From NCBI RefSeq assembly GCF_002245535.1, contig NZ_NKCN01000020.1, positions 1 to 64,000 of the forward strand: a DNA stretch of 64,000 nucleotides, written 5' to 3'. Source of the stretch: Mycobacterium lehmannii (GTDB taxonomy: Bacteria > Actinomycetota > Actinomycetes > Mycobacteriales > Mycobacteriaceae). Shown one piece after another: positions 41,328-50,291 of the stretch. The notes under the pieces were generated by a model. It saw only the letters and a program-made list of their open reading frames with translations. It did not search any database and was not told the origin of the DNA. How positions within the stretch are numbered: position 1 is the first letter of the stretch; each line of letters begins with the position of its first letter. Position numbers and translations under genes: made by a program.

Positions 41328-44300
41328 TCAGGACAGGCGCAGCGGCGCCGGGCTCCACAACCCGCTGCGCGTCGCCGTGCCCAGGTCCAGGCGGGCCTCC
41401 GCGGCGTTCGGGTACCACGGCGTGAGCTGCTGCAGCGAGCCCCAGTCCCGGAACCAGTCGTCGTCCAGATACGTCGGCACCGTCGTGGCCCGCACCAGCA
41501 GTTCGGTGATGCCGAGCGGCCCGCCGCCGAGGTAGTCCATCACCGGGGAGTTCGCCTCGGCCCCGAACCGGTCGGGCAGGATCCGCCACTTGGGCACCTC
41601 GACGACGCCGTTCTGGTGGCCGAACGGCCGCTGGCAGGGGAACGCCAACCCGACCAGCCAGTCCAGTAGCACCGGATCCGACGACCCGACGACGTCCTGC
41701 AGCGTGCGTAATTCCGGGATCCGCGGCGGCGTCACCGCAGTCCAGTGCTGCGGGTCGAGGTCTTCGTCGGAGGCCACCAGTCGGATCTGAGTGGCTTCGG
41801 GCGGTATCGCGGACAGCGGCGCCCGCAGGTTGCGCCATGCGGGGGAGGAGCCGACGTCGGCGAACCCGATCCCACCCCCGGGCTCGTCGGCGGCGGCCTG
41901 CTCGTCGGTCGCCCACTGCACCGTGACCTCACCCGCGTCGAACCGGCCGGCCGCCGAGATGACCAGCAGCGGGCCGGCGTCGTCGCGGGAAGGCAGTTGG
42001 TACCACGCCGAGCGCAACTGCGCGGGCTGCTGCGTGCCGGCCCGCCAGCTGCCCATCACCGGGGTGGTGGCCGGATCGAGTTTGTAGGGCAGCCGGGCCC
42101 GTGAACCGTTGACACCGGCGGCGGCCGTCGTGCCGCCCTCGGTCCCACCGTTTCCAGCTTGGTCGTCTTCGTTGTCGGTATCGGCGAAGTTGCTCGAGGT
42201 GCCCTGACCGCTCATCGTCTCGTCGGCGGAGACGTCACTGGGTATCCCGTTGGGGTTGAACCCCTGCGCGGTGCCTGCGCTGAGCGCCTCACCGACGGGA
42301 GTACCGATCGGCCTCAGCATGCCGACGTTGGGGTCCTCCTCGACGAGGACGTCCTCGGCCATCCCGCACGTTTTGCCGGTCAGGGCTTCGAGGTTGGATC
42401 GGCCGACGCTCCAGGCCGGGTACTGGTCGATCATGGCCAGCGTCAGCGAGAGCACCTCGAAAACCACGAGCAGCCATGTGGCGATGGCCAACGGCGCCTG
42501 CAACATTCGCTGCCAGCGCCGCTGCGGTCCGGGTGGCGACGAGTCGCGCCCGGAGAAGTGGAACCACGCCGCGGCGATCAGGGCCAGCACGGCCAGCCCG
42601 AGCAGGATCGTCGAGAAGCCGAACTTCCACTCCGGCATGGCGTTCGACCACGGCACACCGAAGTTCGACACGTACCACCAGCCGTTGACGGTGGCGAACG
42701 ACAGCGCCATCGCGAACAGGACCGCGGCGCCGAACACCGAGCGGTTGCGCCGCGAGCGCATCGCCGTGGCGGTGACGGCGACGGCGGCCAGCGCGCCCAA
42801 CGAGCCGGCCAGCCCGGCGAAGACCCCGAAGTGATGGGTCCACTTGGTCGGCGTGAACATCATGGCGAAAAACGAGATGACCGTGATGCCGATGATGCGA
42901 CGGCTGGGCCCCAATGCCGTGCCGGGAATCTTGAACTTGCGCAACGACATCGCGACCGCAACGGCCAGCGCCAGCAACAGTGTCAGCACCGCGAACCGGC
43001 GCGCCACCGAACCGTCGGGGCTCAGCGTGAACAACCGCTCGTAGCGGATGTGCTCGTCGAACCAGCTCAGGCTCGGCCCGACCGCGGACTTGAAGGTGCT
43101 GGCCTGCATCTCGGAGGCCAGCGTCTGGTCCCGGAAGATCAGGATGATCGTGACGGTGGCCGCGGCCAGGATCGGCGCCAGCAACGCCAGATAGCCGAAG
43201 CGTGAGACATGCGCGGCGACAATGGTTTTCAGTGGCCCGACGGCCACCAGTAGTGCGCCCACGGCGGCGATGCCCGTCGGCCCGGAGAACAGCGTGAGCG
43301 CACCGATGATGATCGCGATCGCCACGGGCAGCAGCCTGCTGGTGGCCACACCCCGCTCGACCGAGCACCAGGTGAGAAGGATGCCGAGCGCGATGATCGG
43401 TTCGGGGCGCAGCCCGTTGTTCAGCGGCAGCCAGAACGCCAGGAACAGGCCCGCCGCCGTCCACGCCGCCGCAGGTGTCTTCTTCGCGGCGTGGCCCAGG
43501 CGCGGGATCACCTCACGGCTGATGACCCACCAGCACGCCAGCGCCATCACCAGCGTCGGCAGGCGCATCCACACGCTGTGCGTGCTGACGTGGGCCCACA
43601 GCGCCAGCAGGTCGTAGTACCAGCCGAAGGGCGCCTCCGGCGTGCCGAACCACCGGTAGTAGTTCGCCATGTAGCCGGCGTGCTCGGAGACCCGCGCCAT
43701 CGTCAGGATGTAGCCGTCGTCGGCGGTGTTGGCGCCGACGAAGTGCCACCACACCAGCACCGCGGTCACGACGCCGTCGAGCGGTCGCAGCGTCCACCAC
43801 CGCGGGGGCAGGAACCGTCTGACGCCGCGGCCGTCGGCGATGTCGAGAAGATGAAGCGCGACCAGGGCGATGACGGTCATCGCCACCCCGATGATCATCG
43901 CCAGGGTTTTGAGCAGCGTCGGCGACGTGCTGTAGCGGGTGTCGAGCGTCGCGGAGAACTCCAGACCCGGGGGCGCCGGACCGCTGAGGTCGGTGAAGAC
44001 GCCGACGATCTGGGGGCGGAAGTCGTAGCCGCCGCGCTCACCGCGCAGCGGTTCACCGGGGTCGTCGTTCGGAATCCGTCCCGGACCCTGGACTAGGCCG
44101 ACGAACTCGCCGGTCACCTTGTCGGCGTGCGCGGTGAAGGTCAGCCGTTGGCACTGCGGGCTGAGCACCTGATCCAGCGGCGCGCTGACTACTGGGGTGT
44201 TGCGCACGATCACCAGCAGGTCGTCGTTGACCCGCTCGATGAGCAGGCCGCGGTCGATGGCCTTGGGTGCCTGTTTGGGCACGGTCGACAACAGCACCGT

Positions 44301-44561
44301 GCGGCCCTGGCTACCGGGACCGGTCAGGCCGGCCGCCGCGCGACACGGCACTGAGATCTCCAGGTCGGTCGCGACGTAGCCGATGAGCGGGGCGTCCACG
44401 CTGCGCAGCACGCCGTTCTGCGGCCAGTTCAATTCGGCGGTGGTCTGCGTGACCGGCATCAACGGCGTCGCGATGGCCAGCAGTGCGCCGAGCAACCCCG
44501 CGACGATGGCGATGAGCCGCACCGTCCGATGGTTCGACCCGACACCGGCTTCACCGACCAC
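41328..44561 (-). CDS. embC: Arabinosyltransferase EmbC
   Basis: 1077 aa (M. tuberculosis 1094). GT-C enzyme that elongates the alpha-1,5 arabinan of lipoarabinomannan. N-terminal helix VRLIAIVAGLLGALLAIATPL, Emb signature MPVTQTTAELNWPQNG, catalytic motif GANTADDGYILTMARVSEH, then many helices and a C-terminal binding domain. A low-complexity Gly/Asp/Glu/Asn/Thr loop (NFADTDNEDDQAGNGGTEGG, about residue 800) is longer than I expect for the family. The GTG at 44561, 11 bases after aftA, is chosen because further upstream the frame overlaps aftA and encodes Arg/Pro-rich non-family sequence. Confidence 0.96.
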   Translation of the reverse strand: MVGEAGVGSNHRTVRLIAIVAGLLGALLAIATPLMPVTQTTAELNWPQNGVLRSVDAPLIGYVATDLEISVPCRAAAGLTGPGSQGRTVLLSTVPKQAPKAIDRGLLIERVNDDLLVIVRNTPVVSAPLDQVLSPQCQRLTFTAHADKVTGEFVGLVQGPGRIPNDDPGEPLRGERGGYDFRPQIVGVFTDLSGPAPPGLEFSATLDTRYSTSPTLLKTLAMIIGVAMTVIALVALHLLDIADGRGVRRFLPPRWWTLRPLDGVVTAVLVWWHFVGANTADDGYILTMARVSEHAGYMANYYRWFGTPEAPFGWYYDLLALWAHVSTHSVWMRLPTLVMALACWWVISREVIPRLGHAAKKTPAAAWTAAGLFLAFWLPLNNGLRPEPIIALGILLTWCSVERGVATSRLLPVAIAIIIGALTLFSGPTGIAAVGALLVAVGPLKTIVAAHVSRFGYLALLAPILAAATVTIILIFRDQTLASEMQASTFKSAVGPSLSWFDEHIRYERLFTLSPDGSVARRFAVLTLLLALAVAVAMSLRKFKIPGTALGPSRRIIGITVISFFAMMFTPTKWTHHFGVFAGLAGSLGALAAVAVTATAMRSRRNRSVFGAAVLFAMALSFATVNGWWYVSNFGVPWSNAMPEWKFGFSTILLGLAVLALIAAAWFHFSGRDSSPPGPQRRWQRMLQAPLAIATWLLVVFEVLSLTLAMIDQYPAWSVGRSNLEALTGKTCGMAEDVLVEEDPNVGMLRPIGTPVGEALSAGTAQGFNPNGIPSDVSADETMSGQGTSSNFADTDNEDDQAGNGGTEGGTTAAAGVNGSRARLPYKLDPATTPVMGSWRAGTQQPAQLRSAWYQLPSRDDAGPLLVISAAGRFDAGEVTVQWATDEQAAADEPGGGIGFADVGSSPAWRNLRAPLSAIPPEATQIRLVASDEDLDPQHWTAVTPPRIPELRTLQDVVGSSDPVLLDWLVGLAFPCQRPFGHQNGVVEVPKWRILPDRFGAEANSPVMDYLGGGPLGITELLVRATTVPTYLDDDWFRDWGSLQQLTPWYPNAAEARLDLGTATRSGLWSPAPLRLS

Positions 44562-44572
44562 GGGGTTCGATC

Positions 44573-46468
44573 TTAATTGGGCTTGCGGATCGCCAACACG
44601 AACGGTCCGATGCTGGAGACCTCGAAGCGGGGGTCGTCGAACAACGCCTCGTCGAGGGCGACGTGGTAGCGGCGCACATTGGGCTGGTTCGGATATACGT
44701 CGGAGGCCAACCGCAACGTATAGGTGTCGTCGGCGCCGCGGCGCATCAGAAACACCGTCGGCGGCTCCCACGGCAGCGTGTCGAGTGCCTCGATGAACTG
44801 GTCGGCGTCGGTCAGCGTGGCCCAGCTCTCGATGGCCTCGGCACGCTTCTCGAACTGCGCGAGGGGGTTGGCGTAGTGCGAGGTCAAGCCCTGAAAGCCG
44901 TAATAGGGGTAATAAGACAGGAAGCTGTAGTCGGCGGTCAGCACGACGGTCTCGTCACGGGGACGACCGGTCACCTCGGTGATCCTGGCGTCGATCTCGC
45001 GGTAGTAGCGCTCGGCGCCGGGCGGTCGCCGGTCCGCGCGCTGACCGTAGCCGTCGGTATCGGTATAGGCGACCACGATGTCGGACCGCAGCACGTCGGG
45101 GATGTCCTGGCTGTAGGTGACGGCGCCGATGGCGCCCAGCGTGGCCGCCGCGGCGACGACGCGGCGCGCGTTCTCGGGTCGCACCCGCGCCGCGACGGCC
45201 CGGGTGACCTCGATGAAGCCGAAGGCACCTGCGGCCGTCAGCAGCACGGTCAGCGTCGGATTCAGTCGGAACGACAACAATGTGGTGCCCACCAGCGTGG
45301 TCAGCATCGACAGCAGCGACCAGGCGTAGACGGCGAGCACCGCGATCGCCAGAGCGCCGGCCCTGGTGGAGGAGCGCGCGCGCCAGACCAGCCACAGCGT
45401 GCCGAGCATGCACAGCGCTCCCAGCAGTGTGAAGTGCAGCATCGGGAACTCCAGCTGCGCGCCGTCGGTCGGCAGATAGTGCTGCGCGGTACCGGAGTCG
45501 GCGGGCTCGCCGGAGAACGCCGCCAGAAGGTACGGCGCCCAGCCGATCAGCGCGATGGCGCCCGAGATGACCGCGATGACCACCAGCCGCAGCAGCGGTT
45601 CGATGCGTCTGCGCGCGACGGCCAGAAGCACCCCCATGATCGCCAATGTGAATGCCGCGTAGGCGAACAGCAGCGTGTAGGACAGCGCGGCGCCGCCGAG
45701 GAAGAGGCCGGTGCCGATGACGGCGGGCCAGCCGGCTCGCGTCCTCCCGCCCGCCACCCCATCCGGGTCACCCCCGCGCAGACCTGACCACGCGAGCACG
45801 AACACCGGCGGCAGCAGTACGCAGATGATCGCGGCGTAGGGCTCGGCCGGTGAGTATGCGAGCGTGGCCGCGGCGGTGGCGGTGGTCACGATGAGCGCGT
45901 ACTCGAAGCGAATCATGGCTGCCCACAACACGAACGCCACCGCGATCGCGGCGGTGATCGACATGATCGCCCACGGTTTGAACATCTCCCACGCCGGAGT
46001 TCCGGTCAGCGCGGCCAGGCGGCCCCCGATCCAGAACCAGCCCGGTGGATAGAACGGCGGCAGACCCATGTAGGTCATATCGCGCAGCGCGGCGCTGTCG
46101 GCGAGCCGGGTGAGGTACTCGGTGCGGAACTGCTGATCGACCGAGATGCCGTACAAATACAGCCTCGTCGCACCGAGCGGCATCGCCAGCGTCACCACCG
46201 AGAACGCCGACAGGAACAGCGTCGCCCCCACCTTCGCGAGCAGCTGCCGGCCGCGCCGCCAGACCCATCCGCTCACCAACAACCCTGCCAGACAGGCGAA
46301 CTGGCCCACCGTGGTCAGCGCGTGCAGTTGATTGGACGAGTTGTAGGCGGGCCACTCCACGCGCGCGATCGCGGCCAGCGAGACCACCGCGACGACGATC
46401 GCCACCGCGGCGGCCGCCACCATCTGGCCGGCGACCTTGATCGGCAGGGCCCGCGCGCCGCCGCGCAT
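44573..46468 (-). CDS. aftA: Priming arabinofuranosyltransferase AftA
   Basis: 631 aa GT-C membrane enzyme (M. tuberculosis 643) that transfers the first arabinofuranose residues onto galactan. Eleven or so hydrophobic helices fill the first 430 residues, starting with MVAAAAVAIVVAVVSLAAI and the loop VEWPAYNSSNQLHALTT. The C-terminal 200 residues are extracytoplasmic (TADYSFLSYYPYYGFQGLTSHYANP, ETVVLT). The ATG at 46468 overlaps the dprE2 stop (ATGA). A Gly/Arg-rich segment of about 15 residues (228-243) looks inserted between two helices. Part of the dprE1-dprE2-aftA-embC run. Confidence 0.94.
   Translation of the reverse strand: MRGGARALPIKVAGQMVAAAAVAIVVAVVSLAAIARVEWPAYNSSNQLHALTTVGQFACLAGLLVSGWVWRRGRQLLAKVGATLFLSAFSVVTLAMPLGATRLYLYGISVDQQFRTEYLTRLADSAALRDMTYMGLPPFYPPGWFWIGGRLAALTGTPAWEMFKPWAIMSITAAIAVAFVLWAAMIRFEYALIVTTATAAATLAYSPAEPYAAIICVLLPPVFVLAWSGLRGGDPDGVAGGRTRAGWPAVIGTGLFLGGAALSYTLLFAYAAFTLAIMGVLLAVARRRIEPLLRLVVIAVISGAIALIGWAPYLLAAFSGEPADSGTAQHYLPTDGAQLEFPMLHFTLLGALCMLGTLWLVWRARSSTRAGALAIAVLAVYAWSLLSMLTTLVGTTLLSFRLNPTLTVLLTAAGAFGFIEVTRAVAARVRPENARRVVAAAATLGAIGAVTYSQDIPDVLRSDIVVAYTDTDGYGQRADRRPPGAERYYREIDARITEVTGRPRDETVVLTADYSFLSYYPYYGFQGLTSHYANPLAQFEKRAEAIESWATLTDADQFIEALDTLPWEPPTVFLMRRGADDTYTLRLASDVYPNQPNVRRYHVALDEALFDDPRFEVSSIGPFVLAIRKPN
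45739..45784 (-). repeat. Candidate dispersed-repeat insertion inside aftA
   Basis: The minus-strand stretch starts GGTCTGCGCGGGGGTGACCC and ends GGCGGGAGGACGC, encoding LRGGDPDGVAGGRTRAG between helices. It is G-run rich and its other frame reads TRMGWRAGGR. I have the impression that this string recurs in many mycobacterial proteins, which would mark a dispersed element. That impression is memory, not a search result. It keeps the frame open. Confidence 0.4.
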
Positions 46469-47250
46469 CAGATGGGTAGCTTGCGGAAGATCGGCCGCGG
46501 GATGTGGCGCAACACCATCATCACGTACCGGAACGCTCCCGGCGCCCATACCAGTTCCTTGCCTTTGGCTGCCGCCGTGACGGCCAGTTCGGCGACGTCT
46601 TCCTTGTCGACGGTGAACGGCGCTTCCTTCGCGCCGGTGGCCTTCCAGTGCTCGATGGTGGTCGTGGTGCGCACCTGACCGGGCCGGATCACCAACACTC
46701 GAACTCCGTGCTCCCGCAACGCCTCTCCGAGGCCGAGGTAGAAACCGTCCAAGCCGGCCTTGGTCGACCCGTACACGAAGTTCGACCGCCGCACCCGCTC
46801 ACCGGCCGCTGAACTCATCGCGATGATCTGCCCGAAGCCCTGGGCGCGCATCTTCTCGCCGATCAGCACGCCGACCGAAACCGCTGCGGTGTAGTTGATC
46901 TGGGCGACCTGCACGGCCTTGGACTGGTTCTGCCACAGCTCCTCGGCGTCGCCGAGCAGCCCGAAGGCGACGATCGCGACATCGACATCATCGCCGCCCC
47001 AGGCCTTGTCGATCACGGCGCGATGCCCGGCGGTGTCGGCGCCGTCGAAGTCGATCCATTCGACGGACTTGGCCCCCGCGGCCGTCATCGCCGCGATCGC
47101 CTCGTCCTTGCGGGGGTGATTCGGCAGGTCCGCAAGGATGATGCGGGCATGCGCGTTGCGCAGGTAGCGCTCGCAGATCGCCAGCCCGATCTCCGATGTC
47201 CCGCCGAGCAGCAGGATGGTCTGGGGGTTACCTACAGCGTCGAGAACCAT
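46468..47250 (-). CDS. dprE2: Decaprenyl-phosphoryl-2-keto-erythro-pentose reductase DprE2
   Basis: 260 aa short-chain dehydrogenase that reduces the 2-keto intermediate made by DprE1 to decaprenyl-phosphoryl-arabinose, using NADH; it acts on a membrane-bound lipid at the envelope. The NAD motif is LLLGGTSEIGLAICERYL, the active-site Ser is in IIAMSSAAGE, and the YxxxK pair is in FVYGSTKAGLDGF. The ATG follows the dprE1 TAG directly, with no spacer. The stop overlaps aftA. Confidence 0.96.
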   Translation of the reverse strand: MVLDAVGNPQTILLLGGTSEIGLAICERYLRNAHARIILADLPNHPRKDEAIAAMTAAGAKSVEWIDFDGADTAGHRAVIDKAWGGDDVDVAIVAFGLLGDAEELWQNQSKAVQVAQINYTAAVSVGVLIGEKMRAQGFGQIIAMSSAAGERVRRSNFVYGSTKAGLDGFYLGLGEALREHGVRVLVIRPGQVRTTTTIEHWKATGAKEAPFTVDKEDVAELAVTAAAKGKELVWAPGAFRYVMMVLRHIPRPIFRKLPI

Positions 47251-48651
47251 CTACAGGAGCTCCAAGCGTCGTGCCATGTCGGATGCGAAGACGCCGTTCG
47301 GGTCGGCCTTGCGGCGCACGGCAATCCACTCGTCGATCCTCGGATACATCTTGTGGAACCGCTCCGCGCTGACCCGGGAGTCCTTCGCGGTGTACACCCG
47401 GCCGCCGAACTCCATGACCCGCTCATCGAGCTCGTTGAGGAATTCGTTGACACCGGGCTTGTTCGGGAAGTCCATCGCCACGTTCCATCCCGCCATCGGA
47501 AAGCTCAGCGGCGCGCGGTTACCGGGACCGAACAGTTTGAACACGTTCAGTGCCGAATAGTGCCCGCGCGTCTGAATCCAGCGGATGATGGACTTGAACT
47601 CCTCGAGCGCATCGGGCGGAACCAGGAACTGGTGCTGCGCGAAACCCGCTGGGCCGTAAGCGTTGTTCCACCCGCTGACCAGATCCAGCATGTGGTAAAA
47701 CTGCGACAAGTTCATGATCTTGCCGGTGTAGGTGCCGCCGAGCCGGTAGTACACCTCGCCGATCGCCATGAACGAGAGCTTGTTCATGGCGCTGACCGGG
47801 AAGATATCCGGCACCGAAAGTAGTTGTGGCGCATCGAACTTCAGCGGATCCTTGGCCAGCTTCGGAGGAAGCTGATCGAGCGTCGCGAGGCTGCCACGGC
47901 TGATCGCGGCCCTTCCGAGTTTCGGCGGCGGGCTGATCAGGTCGAACCACGCGCTGGAGTAGGTGTAGCGGTCCTCGCTGCCATCGAGGTGCACGGCGAC
48001 GGTCTCGTCCAGGTCGCTGGTGGACACACCGTCGGCGATGAAGTACGCGGTTTCCGTGCGCGTCATCGCGATTCGGGCGCGCACCACGATCCCGGTGAGC
48101 CCGTTACCGCCGACCGTCGCCCAGAACAGTTCGGCGTCCGGCCCGTCGGGGGTGAGGGTACGAACCTCGCTGTCGGCCATCAGCAGGTCCATCGACAGCA
48201 CGTGATTGCCGAAGCTGCCTGCACTGTGGTGGTTCTTGCCGTGGATGTCGGAGGCGATCGCGCCGCCGACGGTGACCTGCCGCGTGCCCGGCAGCACCGG
48301 TACCCACAGCCCGAACGGCAGCGCGGCCTTCATCAGGTGGTCGAGGCTGACGCCCGCATCGACGTCGGCCACGGCCGTCTCGGCGCTGATCGAGTGGACC
48401 TTGTGCAGCGCGGTCATGTCCACGACCAGGCCACCGCCGTTGCATGCCTGATCGCCGTAGGAGCGACCCAGGCCGCGGGCGAGGACGCCCCGGTGCAGGA
48501 ACGACGGGCTGGATGCGCTGCGGTCGGCGGCCTCACGGACCGCAGCGGCGATCACGTCGACGTCCGGCGTGCTCAGCACCTGAGCGACCGACGGTGCCGT
48601 GCGACCGAAGCCGGTCAGGGCACGCGAGGTCGTCGGTAAGTTCTCGGACAT
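47251..48651 (-). CDS. dprE1: Decaprenyl-phosphoryl-beta-D-ribose 2-oxidase DprE1, Ala at the benzothiazinone cysteine position
   Basis: 466 aa FAD enzyme (M. tuberculosis 461) that oxidises decaprenyl-phosphoryl-ribose at C2. FAD-binding motifs are ARGLGRSYGDQACNGGGLV and VTVGGAIASDIHGKNHHSAG; substrate-side blocks are AYFIADG and KLFGPGNRAPLSFP. The segment that holds Cys387 in M. tuberculosis (GWNICVDFP) reads GWNVAMDFP here, so the residue (about 392 in this protein, codon 47476-47478) is Ala. Covalent benzothiazinones need that Cys. The ATG at 48651 is chosen; an in-frame start 17 codons upstream adds non-family sequence. Confidence 0.97.
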   Translation of the reverse strand: MSENLPTTSRALTGFGRTAPSVAQVLSTPDVDVIAAAVREAADRSASSPSFLHRGVLARGLGRSYGDQACNGGGLVVDMTALHKVHSISAETAVADVDAGVSLDHLMKAALPFGLWVPVLPGTRQVTVGGAIASDIHGKNHHSAGSFGNHVLSMDLLMADSEVRTLTPDGPDAELFWATVGGNGLTGIVVRARIAMTRTETAYFIADGVSTSDLDETVAVHLDGSEDRYTYSSAWFDLISPPPKLGRAAISRGSLATLDQLPPKLAKDPLKFDAPQLLSVPDIFPVSAMNKLSFMAIGEVYYRLGGTYTGKIMNLSQFYHMLDLVSGWNNAYGPAGFAQHQFLVPPDALEEFKSIIRWIQTRGHYSALNVFKLFGPGNRAPLSFPMAGWNVAMDFPNKPGVNEFLNELDERVMEFGGRVYTAKDSRVSAERFHKMYPRIDEWIAVRRKADPNGVFASDMARRLELL

Positions 48652-48723
48652 CGTGACGAGGGTACCGTGCGGACAGCCGGCGCCATGACCGCTGGATATC
48701 ACGCGGCCGGCAGCGGTGTCGCG

Positions 48724-49134
48724 TCAGTGCAGGCGGAAGATGACCGCACGCTGGACGACGAAATTGATCACCGTCGCCGTGCCCTGGGCGATGACGAACG
48801 CGACCGGCACCCGCCACGGTTTGTCGTCCCACGCCACGTACAGCACGTAGTTGATGCCGACCTGCGCGGCGTAGGTCACCGCATAGAGCGCACACACCGC
48901 GATGAACCGCGCGGTGCTCGGCGGCGCCTGAAAGGTCCACCGGCGGTTGATCAGATATGCCGTGGTGGTGCCCGCGATGAAGCTGAGCGTCTTGGCTACG
49001 TTGACGTGCAGACCGGCGGCGAGCAGGGCGACGTACAGGCCGAAGTCGACGATCGCGGAGAAACCACCGGTGACGATGAACCGCCAGATCTGGGTGCCCA
49101 GGCTCAGGGTCGGCTGCATCGGGGGCTCGGCCAC
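48724..49134 (-). CDS. GtrA-family four-helix membrane protein (Rv3789-type)
   Basis: 136 aa with four membrane helices (FIVTGGFSAIVDFGLYVALL, TLSFIAGTTTAYLINRRWTF, FIAVCALYAVTYAAQVGINY, VAFVIAQGTATVINFVVQR). It is the counterpart of Rv3789 (121 aa), a GtrA protein next to dprE1, proposed either as a flippase for decaprenyl-phosphoryl-arabinose or as a scaffold recruiting AftA. It lies 72 bases upstream of dprE1 on the same strand. The start may be the GTG at 49134 or the ATG at 49119 (MQPTLSL); both leave all four helices intact. Confidence 0.88.
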   Translation of the reverse strand: MAEPPMQPTLSLGTQIWRFIVTGGFSAIVDFGLYVALLAAGLHVNVAKTLSFIAGTTTAYLINRRWTFQAPPSTARFIAVCALYAVTYAAQVGINYVLYVAWDDKPWRVPVAFVIAQGTATVINFVVQRAVIFRLH

Positions 49135-49183
49135 CCGGGCAGCTTAGCGGCATGTGCAGCCGTCACGTCGCTAGGTTTCAGGT

Positions 49184-49930
49184 GTGCAGACCCGGTCCGG
49201 TGCAGAGATCGTCGTCGACGGCGACGTCGTCTACAAGCTGCACCGGCCGGGTACCAATCCGCGGGCACTGACGGTCCGACTCGGCATCGCTGCGGGCTCG
49301 GATTGCCTTCTCTCGCCGCTGTCGACGGTTCCCGAGCCGGTCGCAGCGCGCTGGCGCAGTCGGTGGCCGCGCGTGCAACCCCTTGCCCCGCAACCAGAGT
49401 CGGTGCCGTGGTCGGAAGCCGGACAGCTGCTGGCCCGGCTGCACCGGGAGCCATGGTCGTCGCGAGTGCCCCCGCACGGCTGGCCGCAACGGCTGCGGCG
49501 CGCGGTCGACGTGCTGCGCTCCGACGGCGATCCGACGGTGCGACGGGCCGCGGCCGCCCTGCCCGACGCGGTGTGGCGACCGGGCTCACCGGACCGTCCG
49601 CACACGTTGGTGCACGGCGACTGGCATCTGGGTCAACTCGCGCGCCCGCACGCAGACGGGCCCTGGATTCTTCTCGACGTCGACGACCTGGGTGCCGGCG
49701 ATCCGGCGTGGGACCTGGCTCGACCGGCCGGATTCTGGGCGGCAGGACTGATCCCGGACGCCGACTGGCACAGCTTCGTCGATGCCTATCGCGCCGCAGG
49801 CGGCCCCGCGCTGCCCGATGGAGACCCGTGGCCGGTGCTCGACGCGTACGCGCGCGCGGCCGTGGTGCAGGCGGCGGCCCACCATCCTGACGACGAACTG
49901 TTGGTGGCGGCCTGCGCGCGGATGGGCTAG
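49184..49930 (+). CDS. Aminoglycoside-phosphotransferase-fold kinase
   Basis: 248 aa, cytoplasmic. Kinase motifs: LVHGDWHLGQLARPH (Brenner HGDxHxxN-type loop, with Gln at the usual Asn) and ILLDVDDLGAGDPAWDLARPA (metal-binding D plus GDPxWDLA). The N-lobe VVYKLHRPG carries the probable ATP-contact Lys. A similar protein (Rv3817, about 251 aa) sits elsewhere in the M. tuberculosis version of this locus, so this may be a relocated orthologue; that is uncertain. The substrate is unknown. It is divergent from the gtrA-like gene and its stop overlaps the convergent zinc-finger gene by 4 bases. Confidence 0.8.
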   Translation: MQTRSGAEIVVDGDVVYKLHRPGTNPRALTVRLGIAAGSDCLLSPLSTVPEPVAARWRSRWPRVQPLAPQPESVPWSEAGQLLARLHREPWSSRVPPHGWPQRLRRAVDVLRSDGDPTVRRAAAALPDAVWRPGSPDRPHTLVHGDWHLGQLARPHADGPWILLDVDDLGAGDPAWDLARPAGFWAAGLIPDADWHSFVDAYRAAGGPALPDGDPWPVLDAYARAAVVQAAAHHPDDELLVAACARMG

Positions 49931-50244
49931 CTCGAGAAGAACAGCCGGCCGAACCCCTGTTTACGGTAGTACTTGTTGCCGCGATGGCCCCAGCCCGGGC
50001 CATATCCGTATCCCGGCTGGGCAGGTGGCGGAGGCGGTGCGGCCTGCACGAACCGGTTCTCCATCTGAGTCAGCGACTCGAGTTCGCCGAAGTCGAGGAA
50101 GATGCCGCGACAGGTGTCACACTGCTCCAAGTGGATGCCGTTGCGTTCGTAGGTCCGCATCGAGCCCGCGCACTTCGGGCAGGTCAGCGTGCTCGTCGGT
50201 GCGGACGGCGTGGACGACGGCGGCTGATATGGCGGGATGCTCAT
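49927..50244 (-). CDS. Zinc-ribbon protein of the TFIIB-type family
   Basis: 105 aa, soluble. The Ser/Pro N-terminus leads to a zinc ribbon with four cysteines (CPKCAGSMR, then ECDTC-like QCDTCRGIFLDFGELESL), typical of the small bacterial zf-TFIIB proteins. A Pro run then links to a Gly/Tyr-rich tail (PGYGYGPGWGHRGNKYYRKQ). The ATG at 50244 gives the ORF whole; longer frames run into non-family sequence. Function unknown. It lies 47 bases downstream of wzm on the same strand and may be co-transcribed. Confidence 0.8.
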   Translation of the reverse strand: MSIPPYQPPSSTPSAPTSTLTCPKCAGSMRTYERNGIHLEQCDTCRGIFLDFGELESLTQMENRFVQAAPPPPPAQPGYGYGPGWGHRGNKYYRKQGFGRLFFSS

Positions 50245-50291
50245 ATCCGCATAACGGTCGCGAGCGACGCCTGAGTTCCGCGGCGAGGAAG

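Noticed and set aside
44562..44771. Upstream extension of embC into aftA
   Set aside because: The extension is Arg/Pro-rich shadow of aftA. The Emb family begins just before the first membrane helix, matched by the GTG at 44561.
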